Origin: Henckelia pumila
Lineage: Eukaryota > Streptophyta > Magnoliopsida > Lamiales > Gesneriaceae
NCBI RefSeq assembly: GCF_033568475.1
Contig: NC_133120.1
Location: 87,066,151 to 87,130,150, forward strand
Reading direction: 5' to 3'
DNA length: 64,000 nucleotides
Part shown: positions 51,397 to 62,829 of the stretch, piece by piece
Position numbering within the stretch: position 1 is the first letter of the stretch
Layout: each line of letters opens with the position of its first letter
Position numbers and translations under genes: made by a program
The notes under the pieces: generated by a model
What the model saw: only the letters and a program-made list of their open reading frames with translations
Told to the model about the DNA's origin: nothing
Database searches by the model: none

Positions 51397-54319
51397 ATTT
51401 CTTACCCTCTTAAATGGAATTTCGTCCTCGAAATTCCAGACTTACTAACTAGGTTCGAACACCTTAGACCAGATCAACGCTAAATTTTCTAACTTTTCAC
51501 CTACAAGAGTTGACACTAATTTGCTTACGTTGCGCACTCCGATGCTTACCGATATCTATAACATCAAGGATCTGACTAACTCTTATTGCAATATAAAACT
51601 TACAATTCTTACCTATTCCCAAGTGGTCTTATCCTCAAGGAAATTCTATCACTCCTCAAATTTACTTTCGATCTAAATTTACAAACTCAGAAACGTCATC
51701 TTACTGCAATTGATAAGTTCTCCATCCTACAAATTCTTAGATCTTTAAGTTATTGCACAACTTACATTTTGTTAACCTTATACCCTACGTCGGAATTCCA
51801 TGCAATAGAGTTGATATAACCCATAAATAATTTATGTCGACCCCGACCATAACTTAAAATTTTTTCTCACAACGAAGCTATGCTTAATGTCTATTTACCA
51901 ATTGAGCTTAATTCATATAATATACAACTTGAGCTCTTAAGAAATTCACAAGTTCACAAAAAACTTATCAATTAACAATAAACTCTTATAAATAGGATAG
52001 CTAATGTACTATACAATTCTACCTCGTTAGACCTCGAAATAAGATATGAATCCGACCCATACTTCCACAAAAACGATACATGAAACCCATCATGCATCAC
52101 TAACAACTCTGCGCCAGCTCAAAAGATAAAACAAATTACCTATCTCCTCAACAACCGCATAAGGACCGACAAAACGAGTTAATTCCCTTATATTCCCAAA
52201 TCGTTAATATTACGAAATATTGATATCTTCAAGAACAACTTAATATCCATTTTGAAATTCTAAAGGCCTACGCCACTTATTAACAATGATTTGCTTAATT
52301 CTCTTGGACTATGTTAAATCCCTTATTAGTTACTATAACTCGCAATGCTTCTAAGGATGCTTAAAAATTCTCTTAAGCAATGACTCTAGTTCAGTTAACC
52401 TTCAAGTGGAAATAATGACTCTCCTTAACTTAGGATTGATCGACCTATTTCTATAAATAAATCTAACTAAATCCTTGATAAGAAAATTATAACCTTAAAA
52501 TCCACTGTTGTTTGATCCCAATTATCCAATCATCAATTTATACAATCCAAATAGATGACTAAACAGATCTCAATCATCCAATCATCAATTTATACGTTCA
52601 TCTCTAGCATATTTGATTCTACCAAAAGACCAACTCTTGATTAAAATTTTCCAACATATTTATCCACTTTTTCTATCCCAGACGCAACAACTAAGAAATC
52701 CATATTTACACCTCAAATCAAAATATACCACGAGATATTATCCACTTATTGCATTAGATGGTCTCTAAGTACCAAATAATTCTTACATATCGTATGAAGC
52801 CATATCTCAAATTCCTAGTTCAAATCGACAGCAAGTCTGAAAATCCAAAAATTCTCAAATTATTATATATACAACCTGAATTCATATTTTTAGAACTTAA
52901 TATATAATTAGACACCTCGAAGAGTTTGTAACCCAATCACAATTGCTTTCTAACTGTCCCTCAAGTACCTTAGCATTTCACCGGTAAGTACGTCTACAGC
53001 TTATCCAGAAATCTTCATAAATATTCTCTTCATCATTCTATGCTCATAGTTGGTGCATTAGTCTTACTTGTTGACATTCACAAAATCTTAGAATGCTAAT
53101 ATAAATTACCCAAAAGTCTCTAGGGACGACTCTATTTCCTATCTCGTAACTGTTCACCCACTCAGCTTACCAACATCGTCGGTTTACTCTTAACGATCCT
53201 ATTTAAAATTGAAACACTCATTCAATTAATTCACTAACCAGAAGTTTTCTCGCTAGAACTAGATATAATTAGTAGTCGTCATTCCTCAGAACACAACGAT
53301 AACTTAGGATTTCATCTAGTATTAGTACTAAATCCCAACGGTCTAAATACTTACTACGCGGTTACGAGCCAATTCTCTACACAAGAAATCGAAATGATAA
53401 TTGAAATTATGATCCACCCAAATTTTCATCATGATGGATCATGAAAGGAAACAAAATACAAGTAATGTTTTTCAATGCGAAATTAATTAGTGAAAACATT
53501 ACAAGCAAACAAGTTGAAAATGAAAATCTAGATAAGTGAAAACAACTCACTCATAATTCAATTCTAGAGATGAGTGAATAATAATGGAGGCTCCATGAAT
53601 ATTAAATATGAGCCAACAAGATACAAATCTCGTGATCATTCATCCAAGTGTAATGACATCATGCTCAAACAATTAAAGCACAAATAAGAGCAATCGGTGT
53701 GCCTTCAATTGAGATAAGTCCACACAAGTCAATAATCAGGGAACACCGATCTCAAAGAAAAATCAGATGTCAGCCACACACATAAGTAGATTGACAAAAA
53801 GAAAGAGAAAGTGAATCTTACTCACGTCAACATGTGGCTCTAGAACCGAAGAAAAATTTTCAAGAAGTATGAGAGACATTAACAAGATTTTACTAAAAGT
53901 TCAACCAATGCCAAAGTAGCTGAATACACGTTGACTGATGTCATATGAATTCATAAATGAACGAAGGATGTGCAAAGAAATTTCGGATACTCAAAAGTAT
54001 GTGTTGCAATGGATTTGAGCACAAAAGACGAAAAAGGAAATAACGATCGGAATAATAGTTCACATAATCGAAAGGCTCATAGTAACCGACTAACTATTTC
54101 CCAAAATCATATTTGCCCATATAACAAAAGAAAAACGCAAACTATCCATAATAATAGAAAACAAAGTATGTATCCCAAGTATTCACACGACTTCTATTTG
54201 TCAACTTAACAGACCAAAAAATATGGCTTATCAATTTTCTAAACAACTATGCACTTAGTTGAATTCGACTAAAATCCAATATAAGAAAATAACTTACAAT
54301 AGTAACACACAATTAATAT
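51397..54319 (-). pseudogene. Decayed internal region of the minus-strand gypsy element
   Basis: On the minus strand, about 52230-52010, fragments resemble the integrase C-terminal GPY/F module and tail (ELTRFVGPYAVVEEIG, then HVSF and DSYLISRS). The intact plus-strand element at 59757-59940 has the same blocks. Other parts carry stops in all frames and no gag, protease or RT motif could be read. With the leader at 61602-62022, the internal region is only about 3.3 kb, so most of gag-pol has been lost or has decayed. Confidence 0.6.
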
Positions 54320-54324
54320 CTCCT

Positions 54325-55643
54325 TGTAGTAGCCCGAACCCTAATTGAGTAATTAAAGGATTAATGCTAATTAAATAAATTGGGGATTGGACGGATCGGA
54401 AGCTCCGAAGGGACGATCGAAAGCTCCGATGAGGATCGGAGGCACCGATGATATTACGTCATCCATGACGTGTGGCTGGATCGGAAGCTCCGATCAGGAC
54501 CGGAGGCTCCGATCACCCCTATCCGGAGTTATCAAATGATATTTTGACACGTGGCAGATCAGGATCTTCGGAAGCTCCGATGGCAGGATCGGACGTTCCG
54601 ATCGAGGTTCGGACGTTCCGATCGAGGATCGGAGGCTCCGATCGTTGTCTATAAATAGAAGGCCGAGACTTCATTTCTCCTTGCCAATTCCGGATTTCCT
54701 CTCTATTTCTAGTCATATTCGAGCTGTTCTAGTCTTCTTAGGCTTGGTCCAGAGGTCGGAGAGGCGTTCGATAGTCGTAGCGGAGTTGTGCCCAAGTTCT
54801 GGAGGCATCGACATCAAAGGGCTAACGACGGACGAAGGTATAGCTTTTGCTTCCTATAAATATTTAGGAGTATGCAATAGCTTAGTTAAGGCTTTTAGAG
54901 CACTTTGATGATAGTAGTATCATTTGGCAGTGTAGAGCAGACTATAGGCGTGGACCTAGAGTTGGTAGAGCTTGCACTGTATTGAGGTACGAAAGTACTG
55001 TTCGAGATATCCTGACTGAGTATGCATGTATTATATGACTGCATGATTTATATGCCATGATATTATGCTGCATTCATTTGCATCTTGCTGTATCTCCTTC
55101 GAGATGTCTGTTAGTAGGGTTGTACCCTATCCTGTTAGTGGATGGACTTCCATCAATTTGGGTCCGGCGTTTCCACGGTTATCTCGGTATGGGAGCCACC
55201 TCCTGAAGCGACGGCACAACGTGCTACATACCAGGGCCCGATCTGTCTCTGTTATCTGATCCTTGACCTCGAGTCTATAGGGAGTTCACTTTGCATGCAT
55301 GTATACTCATACTCTCGCACTGAGCGTTTTATGCTCACGTCTCGTACTCTGTATTTTCTGGACACCCTATTCCATGGGGCAGGTTTGCGATTGGACGAGG
55401 AGGGTGGATCCAGGAGGGGCTAGTCAGTGGTTGGCCAGCTGGAGCTTTGTCTAGGCTTTATTACTGTTGTTTGGGTTTATACAGCTATTCGATTTGGTTG
55501 TATAATATTGGATAATTATAGATTCCTTTACTTGGGATTGTATAATGTTTTGGTTTCCGCAGTTTTATTCTGATATCTGTTTTATTAAGTTAATTGCATG
55601 CATAAGTTCTGTTTAGTAGGTGATCCGGGTAAGGGTCACTACA
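54325..55643 (+). repeat. 5' LTR of the plus-strand gypsy element
   Basis: 1319 bp. The U3 part (54386-54648) is packed with ATCGGA/TCCGAT dyads. A TATA box lies at 54650-54657. Confidence 0.95.
54650..54657 (+). promoter_or_regulatory. TATA box of the 5' LTR
   Basis: TATAAATA follows the dyad array and would start transcription about 30 bp downstream, giving a transcript with the primer site near 55648. The 3' LTR has the same box at 60603. Confidence 0.75.
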
Positions 55644-55647
55644 TTTA

Positions 55648-55659
55648 TGGTATCAGAGC
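55648..55659 (+). other. Primer binding site, initiator tRNA-Met type
   Basis: TGGTATCAGAGC, four bases after the 5' LTR, is complementary to the 3' end of plant initiator tRNA-Met. Confidence 0.9.
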
Positions 55660-55708
55660 ATGCAAAAGATTTCTTGGGATTTAGTCTCATCTTGAGGTAT
55701 TTTTGTAG

Positions 55709-58700
55709 ATGTCAAATCGTGATGACCAGAGTTCTCATGGCAGTGTTGGTGGGCGTTGGGGTGATGCCGACCGGGAGCCTCGTCGAGAACGGCGTCATCG
55801 TCACCATGACGACGAGCGTTTCACTGTGCGTCGATTCTTAGCTATGGGTCCTAAGCCCTTAGTTGGAGGTGAGTCTCCGGAGGATGCGGAGAACTGGTTA
55901 GACCGCATGGAGACGACTTTTCAGACTTTTCAATGCACCGATGAGCAGAAGGTGGAGACCCTTGGCTATCTTCTGGATGGGCGTGCGCGCAGGTGGTGGA
56001 GGTTTACTTCTGCACCTTTTGTTACGGCGAGAGGAGTGGCCACCTGGGCCGAGTTCCGCACAGCTTTCCAAAAGCGGTATTTTCCTCCTGCACTCCGACA
56101 GTCGAAGGCAGGCGAGCTACTGAGTCTGCGACAGGGAGCCATGTCTATCGATGAGTATCAGCAGAGGTTCTTTGATCTGCTATCTTATTGCCCCGAGATT
56201 GCTGATAGCTCAGAGATGAAGTATAATCTGTTCCTTCAGGGCCTTAACCCTGAGATCCATGATCGTGTGGCGGTTGGTGACGACATGTCCTACGAGGGTT
56301 TGGTGAGCCGTTGTCATCAGGCAGAGGACAGCATTCGGCGGAACAGGTCTTTCCCTCAGTCGAGGCCTGCTAGTTCTTTGGCCCCCCGTGCCCAGTCATT
56401 CAAGAAGTCCGGGTCTACTTCTTCCTCTGGTTCGGGAGGTGTTGTCCGTTTCGGTAAGAAGGACAAGTGTGATCACTGTGGGAAGAACCATCCATCCGAC
56501 AAGTGCCGCAGAGCTTCTGGAGCTTGTTTCCGTTGTGGAGAGACTGGTCATATCCGGAGGGATTGTCCACTGTCTGGGGGAGGCGGTTCTGGTTCTGGTT
56601 CAGGATCTGGCTCTCAGGCCACCGTTCAGCAGAGGTCGCAGGGACAGTCTGCTGGGAGTTCTCATTTGAGGCCACGAGCTTCTGGCCAGGTGTTTGCCCT
56701 GAGACATGATCAGGCTGTGGAGGAGAATGAGAAAGTCATCGCAGGTACATTTATGCTTTATGGTATACCTGCTCTTGTACTTATTGACACTGGTGCATCT
56801 CATTCCTTCATTTCTGCACGTTTTGTTAAGAGGCATAAGTTACCATGCATTGCACTAGACGTAGTGATGTCTGTTTCTACTCCGACGGGCCAATCTGCTT
56901 TGGCTAAGCGTCTAGTGATGGGTTGCCCTTTAGAGTTCGAAGGGAACATTCTGTTAGCGAATCTCATGGTCCTGGCGATGGACGACTTTGATTGCATTCT
57001 GGGAATAGATGTGTTGACTACCTATCGAGCTTCAGTGGACTGCTATCAGAGATTAGTACGCTTTCATCCGGAAGGGAGTGAGAGTTGGTTTTTCTATGGT
57101 GAGGGAGCGCGACCCCCGATGCCTTTGGTATCAGCTTTGAGAGCCTGTCGAGCTCTAGAGTCTGGCGGGGAAGGCTACCTTATCTATGCAGTTGATTTGT
57201 CCGCTGAGAGTATTGGGATAGAGAGCATTCCTGTTGTGGATGAATTTCCAGATGTGTTTCCTGATGAGATTCCGGGTTTTCCTCCTGCTAGGGAAGTCGA
57301 GTTTGGCATAGAGTTGATGCCGGGTACTTCGCCTATTTCTAGAGCACCGTATCGTCTGGCTCCGTCAGAGATGCGTGAGTTGAAGAATCAGCTACAGGAT
57401 CTTTTGGACAAAGGGTACATTCGTCCTAGTGTATCTCCTTGGGGAGCTCCTGTTCTCTTCGTAAAGAAGAAGGATGGGTCGATGCGGATGTGCATTGACT
57501 ATCGGCAGCTGAATCGAGTCACTGTGAAGAACAAGTATCCGTTGCCTCGTATTGATGACTTGTTTGATCAGCTGCAGGGTACTTCTATTTACTCCAAGAT
57601 TGACTTGAGGTCTGGGTATCATCAGTTGAGAGTCCGTGATCAGGACGTAGCCAAGACTGCATTCCGTACTCGCTATGGGCATTACGAGTTCCTAGTGATG
57701 CCATTTGGTTTGACCAATGCGCCGGCTATATTCATGGATCTGATGAACCGTGTCTTCAGGGAGTATTTGGACAAGTTTGTCGTGGTCTTCATTGACGACA
57801 TCTTGGTGTATTCGCGTAATACGGAAGAGCATGTTTCTCACTTGCGGTTGGTACTGCAGACTCTTCGAGATGAGCAATTGTACGCCAAGCTGAGCAAGTG
57901 TGAGTTCTGGATGGATAGAGTGGTCTTTCTTGGCCATATCATATCCAGGGAGGGGATTTCTGTTGATCCAAGCAAGATTGAAGCGGTACTTAATTGGTCG
58001 CGTCCGACGACAGTTGCTGAGATCCGTAGTTTTCTGGGTCTAGCAGGGTATTATCGTCGCTTCATTCTGAATTTCTCTGAGTTAGCTCGACCGTTGACGC
58101 AGCTTACCCGCAAGGGTGTGGATTTCGAGTGGTCCTCCGAGTGTGAGGAGAATTTCCGTGAGCTTCGACGGCGGTTGACTTCTGCGCCGGTGTTAGCATT
58201 ACCGTCAGGATCTGGAGGGTATGTAGTTTACACGGATGCTTCTCTTCAGGGGTTAGGTTGTGTCCTGACTCAGAATGGGCATGTGATCGCATACGCTTCT
58301 AGACAGCTGAAGCTTCACGAGGACAACTACCCAGTCCATGATTTGGAGTTAGCAGCCATTGTGTTCGCTTTGAAGATCTGGCGTCATTATCTGTATGGCG
58401 AGAAATTTGAGATCTTCACCGACCATAAGAGTCTCAAGTATTTGTTCACTCAGGCAGAATTGAACATGAGACAGAGACGTTGGATGGACTTGCTTAAGGA
58501 CTATGATTGCGAGATTAAGTACCATCCGGGAGCTGCTAATCTCACCGCTGATGCCTTGAGTCGCAAGGTGCGACTATCCGCACTTCAGACTTGTTCGATG
58601 TCTAGTGCGATCAGTGACTGTTGTACTTCAGGTTATACCTTCAAGCATAAGAAAGGTATGCAGAGTATCCAGATGTTTGCGATATTATCTGAGCCAGCCT

Positions 58701-60124
58701 TGTACTCGCGGATCCGAGATGCTCAGATGTCTGATTCGAAGACCCAGCGTTTAGCTCGTCTAGCTAACGAGGGTAGCTCGTCTGGATTTCATTATCAGTC
58801 AGATGGCTTTCTGTGTTTGTCTGGTAGGCTTGTGATTCCACAGGATGAAGAGTTGCGAGAGGAGATTTTATCTCAGGCACATCGCACTAAGTTGAGTATT
58901 CATCCTGGGAGCAACAAGATGTACAAGGATCTACGTACTCGTCTCTGGTGGAAGGGAATGAAACACAGTGTTTATCAGTTTGTTTCGAGATGTTTGGTGT
59001 GTCAACAGGTCAAGGCAGAGCACCGACGACCTGGAGGATTGCTTCACAGTCTGCCTATTCCTGAATGGAAATGGGAGTTTATCACTATGGACTTTGTGAC
59101 CCATTTGCCGGTATCCCCGAGGAACTGTGATGCTATCTGGGTTGTGGTGGATCGACTCACCAAGTCAGCGCATTTCATTGCCTATAGCCGAGAGTACTCT
59201 GTGGATCGCATGGCACGGATGTACATTCAGGAGATCGTCCGACTTCATGGAGTGCCTGTGAGCATTGCCAGCGATCGGGACCCCAGGTTTACTTCTAGAT
59301 TCTGGGGGAGTGTTCAGCGTGCGATGGGTACTACTCTCAGTTTGAGTACAGCCTATCATCCAGAGACTGATGGTCAGTCAGAGCGCACTATCCGTACGTT
59401 AGAGGATATGCTTAGAGCGTGCGTCATGGATTTTGGTTCAGCCTGGCAGGATCATTTGCCGTTGATCGAGTTCGCTTACAACAACAGCTATCACACTAGT
59501 ATTGGGATGGCACCTTTTGAGGCGTTGTATGGGCGACGTTGTCGTACTCCACTCTTCTGGGAAGAAGTGGGGGAGAGACAGGCTGAAGGACCGGAGTTTA
59601 TCCAGCAGGCGATAGATATTGTTGATCAAATCAAGAAACGGATTAAGACTGCACAGGATCGTCAGGCCAGTTATGCTAATATCAAGCGTAGGCCTTTGCA
59701 GTTCGAGGTCGGGGAGAAAGTATTTCTGAGAGTGTCACCTTTCCGCAAGATTCTCAGATTTGGCCTTAAGGGCAAGTTGTCTCCCAGATTTATCGGTCCG
59801 TTTGAGATCTTGGAGAGTATTGGCGATTTGGCTTATCGACTAGCATTGCCACCGCATCTATCCAGTATTCACGACGTGTTCCACGTATCTCTGTTGCGAC
59901 GGTATGTGGCGGATGAATCTCATATTCTGCAGCGGTCTGAGGTTCAGGTAGACAAGGATTTGACTTATGTTGAGAAACCTCTTCGCATCCTTGATTTTAA
60001 GGATAAGGTTTTACGGAACAAAGTCATTCCTTTGGTTTTAGTTCAGTGGCAGCGCCGAGGCACTGAGGAAGCTACTTGGGAGCTTGAGGACAGGATGCGT
60101 AAAGACCATCCTGAGTTGTTTTGA
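55709..60124 (+). CDS. Ty3/gypsy gag-pol polyprotein (chromovirus)
   Basis: One intact frame of 1471 residues. Gag core at about 60-180 ([18 protein letters not shown]). Zinc-knuckle motifs at about 252-287 ([27 protein letters not shown]). Protease DTGAS at about 359. RT with CIDYRQLN and FIDDI at about 590-700. RNase H from about 840 (YTDAS). Integrase with an HHCC finger at about 1056-1098 and the D-D-E residues near 1127, 1187 and 1223. The GPF module lies at about 1361, and a chromodomain-like tail ends [19 protein letters not shown]. Gag and Pol share one frame, as in plant chromoviruses, so separation depends on the protease. The product copies element RNA and inserts the DNA into the genome. 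No disrupted motif was seen. Confidence 0.96.
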   Translation: MSNRDDQSSHGSVGGRWGDADREPRRERRHRHHDDERFTVRRFLAMGPKPLVGGESPEDAENWLDRMETTFQTFQCTDEQKVETLGYLLDGRARRWWRFTSAPFVTARGVATWAEFRTAFQKRYFPPALRQSKAGELLSLRQGAMSIDEYQQRFFDLLSYCPEIADSSEMKYNLFLQGLNPEIHDRVAVGDDMSYEGLVSRCHQAEDSIRRNRSFPQSRPASSLAPRAQSFKKSGSTSSSGSGGVVRFGKKDKCDHCGKNHPSDKCRRASGACFRCGETGHIRRDCPLSGGGGSGSGSGSGSQATVQQRSQGQSAGSSHLRPRASGQVFALRHDQAVEENEKVIAGTFMLYGIPALVLIDTGASHSFISARFVKRHKLPCIALDVVMSVSTPTGQSALAKRLVMGCPLEFEGNILLANLMVLAMDDFDCILGIDVLTTYRASVDCYQRLVRFHPEGSESWFFYGEGARPPMPLVSALRACRALESGGEGYLIYAVDLSAESIGIESIPVVDEFPDVFPDEIPGFPPAREVEFGIELMPGTSPISRAPYRLAPSEMRELKNQLQDLLDKGYIRPSVSPWGAPVLFVKKKDGSMRMCIDYRQLNRVTVKNKYPLPRIDDLFDQLQGTSIYSKIDLRSGYHQLRVRDQDVAKTAFRTRYGHYEFLVMPFGLTNAPAIFMDLMNRVFREYLDKFVVVFIDDILVYSRNTEEHVSHLRLVLQTLRDEQLYAKLSKCEFWMDRVVFLGHIISREGISVDPSKIEAVLNWSRPTTVAEIRSFLGLAGYYRRFILNFSELARPLTQLTRKGVDFEWSSECEENFRELRRRLTSAPVLALPSGSGGYVVYTDASLQGLGCVLTQNGHVIAYASRQLKLHEDNYPVHDLELAAIVFALKIWRHYLYGEKFEIFTDHKSLKYLFTQAELNMRQRRWMDLLKDYDCEIKYHPGAANLTADALSRKVRLSALQTCSMSSAISDCCTSGYTFKHKKGMQSIQMFAILSEPALYSRIRDAQMSDSKTQRLARLANEGSSSGFHYQSDGFLCLSGRLVIPQDEELREEILSQAHRTKLSIHPGSNKMYKDLRTRLWWKGMKHSVYQFVSRCLVCQQVKAEHRRPGGLLHSLPIPEWKWEFITMDFVTHLPVSPRNCDAIWVVVDRLTKSAHFIAYSREYSVDRMARMYIQEIVRLHGVPVSIASDRDPRFTSRFWGSVQRAMGTTLSLSTAYHPETDGQSERTIRTLEDMLRACVMDFGSAWQDHLPLIEFAYNNSYHTSIGMAPFEALYGRRCRTPLFWEEVGERQAEGPEFIQQAIDIVDQIKKRIKTAQDRQASYANIKRRPLQFEVGEKVFLRVSPFRKILRFGLKGKLSPRFIGPFEILESIGDLAYRLALPPHLSSIHDVFHVSLLRRYVADESHILQRSEVQVDKDLTYVEKPLRILDFKDKVLRNKVIPLVLVQWQRRGTEEATWELEDRMRKDHPELF

Positions 60125-60243
60125 TTTCATTCTTTAAGTTGTATTCAGTTGCAAACTCTGTAAACGTTTGTTTGAATAAAGAATGTTTCTGATTTCTGTA
60201 TTTGCATTCGGTACTTAAGATCTGATTTCGAGGACGAAATATC

Positions 60244-60258
60244 TTAAGTGGGGGAGAA
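60244..60258 (+). other. Polypurine tract
   Basis: TTAAGTGGGGGAGAA lies directly before the 3' LTR, the usual position of the plus-strand DNA primer. Confidence 0.85.
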
Positions 60259-61596
60259 TGTAGTAGCCCGAACCCTAATTGAGTAATTAAAGGATTAATG
60301 CTAATTAAATAAATTGGGGATTGGACGGATCGGAAGCTCCGAAGGGACGATCGGAAGCTCCGATCGGGATCGAAAGCTCCGATGAGGATCGGAGGCACCG
60401 ATGATATTACGTCATCCATGACGTGTGGCTGGATCGGAAGCTCCGATCAGGACCGGAGGCTCCGATCACCCCTATCCGGAGTTATCAAATGATATTTTGA
60501 CACGTGGCAGATCAGGATCTTCGGAAGCTCCGATGGCAGGATCGGACGTTCCGATCGAGGTTCGGACGTTCCGATCGAGGATCGGAGGCTCCGATCGTTG
60601 TCTATAAATAGAAGGCCGAGACTTCATTTCTCCTTGCCAATTCCGGATTTCCTCTCTATTTCTAGTCATATTCGAGCTGTTCTAGTCTTCTTAGGCTTGG
60701 TCCGGAGGTCGGAGAGGCGTTCGATAGTCGTAGCGGAGTTGTGCCCAAGTTCTGGAGGCATCGACATCAAAGGGCTAACGACGGACGAAGGTATAGCTTT
60801 TGCTTCCTATAAATATTTAGGAGTATGCAATAGCTTAGTTAAGGCTTTTAGAGCACTTTGATGATAGTAGTATCATTTGGCAGTGTAAAGCAGACTATAG
60901 GCGTGGACCTAGAGTTGGTAGATCTTGCACTGTATTGAGGTACGAAAGTACTGTTCGAGATATCCTGACTGAGTATGCATGTATTATATGACTGCATGAT
61001 TTATATGCCATGATATTATGCTGCATTCATTTGCATCTTGCTGTATCTCCTTCGAGATGTCTGTTAGTAGGGTTGTACCCTATCCTGTTAGTGGATGGAC
61101 TTCCATCGATTTGGGTCCGGCGTTTCCACGGTTATCTCGGTATGGGAGCCACCTCCTGAAGCGATGGCACAGCGTGCTACATACCAGGGCCCGGTCTGTC
61201 TCTGTTATCTGATCCTTGACCTCGAGTCTATAGGGAGTTCACTTTGCATGCATGTATACTCATACTCTCGCACTGAGCGTTTTATGCTCACGTCTCGTAC
61301 TCTGTATTTTCTGGACACCCTATTCCATGGGGCAGGTTTGCGATTGGACGAGGAGGGTGGATCCAGGAGGGGCTAGTCAGTGGTTGGCCAGTTGGAGCTT
61401 CGTCTAGGCTTTATTACTGTTGTTTGGGTTTATACAGCTATTCGATTTGGTTGTATAATATTGGATAATTACAGATTCCTTTACTTGGGATTGTATAATG
61501 TTTTGGTTTCCGCAGTTTTATTCTGATATCTGTTTTATTAAGTTAATTGCATGCATAAGTTCTGTTTAGTAGGTGATCCGGGTAAGGGTCACTACA
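60259..61596 (+). repeat. 3' LTR of the plus-strand gypsy element
   Basis: 1338 bp. Matches the 5' LTR except for about ten substitutions and one extra 19-bp dyad unit at about 60350-60380. Confidence 0.95.
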
Positions 61597-61601
61597 CTCC
61601 T

Positions 61602-62022
61602 AATACGCAAGTTTAGTATTTTCGTCCAAATCCTATTATCTCCTAAAAATTGCTAGCACTACCTATTAATTCAAACAACATCCACATACTCTCCAAAACT
61701 GGAAGGAATATTGGTACACCAACTCCGTTTAACTTGGAACCGCATGCTATAAAAATAAAAATTCAAATAGTACACCTTAAACTACTAAAAGAATTTTTTT
61801 TTAAAAAAACGAAAATAAACAAAAAGCTACACACCTAAATAAATTAAACAACTAGTTTTGAAAATATAAAAAAAATAACATAAAAAAATTTAAAGTATTA
61901 ATTCAAGTATGACCAACATATAAAATTTTTTAAAAAATTACAGACTTTGATGCGAGATTTCTCGAGTTTCTTGCAACCGGCAGTAGGCACAACCCAAACC
62001 AAAACCATGCTCTGATACCAAC
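61602..62022 (-). other. Leader of the minus-strand gypsy element with primer binding site
   Basis: This is the 5' leader of the outer element, cut off from its body by the plus-strand insertion. The primer site is at 62009-62020 on the minus strand. No coding frame seen. Confidence 0.7.
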
Positions 62023-62829
62023 TGAAACGATCCTAACTCTACTTTAAATTAAACTAAATAAAATACGGATTTTTCAAAATTTTCGGCATGACATATCTAT
62101 TTATATGACAAACCACCTGTCACAGACAACAAATTTAAAATGCAAACAACAACACTAAATAAACTAGATCGAGAAAGGAATGAGAACCGGAGAAAAGATT
62201 CGACATTTCGAACATCAAAAGATTAAGAAATTACATATTTACATGCCCACAAATAATTCTATAAATCCTTACAATAACATTTATCCAATCAACAAAATAA
62301 AAGACTTTAAAGTGTTAAAATAAAACTTATGCGGAAGACTAGCATAGGTCGGAGGGATGTGTCGTGCCCGCATCGCAGTCCACTCGATAGTCTTGCCCCT
62401 CGATCTCAATGAAATACTCCTCACCTAAAAATATTAAGTGTAGTGAGTCTAAAATACTCGACAAGAATATGGGGGGGGGGGATAACGAGTACTACATAAA
62501 TACAAACACATGCAGATTAAAAGTATCTTGTAGTAAAATACTTTATGCCCTTAACTTAAACAACTGATTTCTAAAAAAATGAAGTGAACATGAATGAAAC
62601 ATATGCATGGCTAATTCTAACATAATCCATATATCTGCATAAACTGTACTGAAACATAGTCATAAATATTGAACTTAGATCATTGGATTGTGACTCTGTT
62701 ATTTCGATCATGATCATGGCTGCAGTGCACTATGCCGCAAGGAGGTCAGGTATTTCCCAACCCATCTTGCCCATACTTGGTAAGGGAGGCCAAGATTTCT
62801 CTCAACCCCACACATACACGTAAATATTT
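62023..62829 (-). repeat. Right (5') LTR of the minus-strand gypsy element, truncated
   Basis: Aligns with 47398-48240, including a shorter G tract (62471-62481). The match stops after TAAATATTT, where a new element begins. Confidence 0.85.

Larger units (their letters stand above)
54325..61596 (+). mobile_element. Complete young Ty3/gypsy chromovirus (Tekay-like)
   Basis: 7272 bp. Both LTRs start TGTAGTAGCCCGAACCC and end GGGTCACTACA. 5-bp target duplications CTCCT lie at 54320-54324 and 61597-61601. Primer site TGGTATCAGAGC at 55648-55659, purine tract at about 60244-60258, one intact gag-pol frame between. The LTRs differ by roughly ten substitutions plus a 19-bp repeat-unit indel (1319 against 1338 bp), which indicates recent insertion. 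Confidence 0.96.
47398..62829 (-). mobile_element. Old minus-strand Ty3/gypsy retrotransposon, interrupted by three later insertions
   Basis: The left (3') LTR starts TGAAATGACCCTAACTC at 47398 and ends CTACA at 51396. The right (5') LTR starts TGAAACGATCCTAACTC at 62023. On the minus strand a tRNA-iMet primer site (TGGTATCAGAGC, 62009-62020) lies beside the 5' LTR. A purine-rich tract (about 51397-51417) beside the 3' LTR is preceded by the TTCGAGGACGAAAT block common in plant gypsy elements. A possible 5-bp target copy ATGAA lies at 47393-47397; the other side is outside the window. Insertions: Cassandra TRIM in the left LTR, a plus-strand gypsy in the body, another LTR in the right LTR. 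Confidence 0.82.

Noticed and set aside
54386-54648. CRISPR-like array of short repeats
   Set aside because: Repeats are degenerate with no regular spacers, lie inside a plant LTR and are duplicated in the second LTR.
60425-61376. Short frames in the 3' LTR, identical to frames in the 5' LTR
   Set aside because: LTR sequence, not coding; duplicated because the LTR is.
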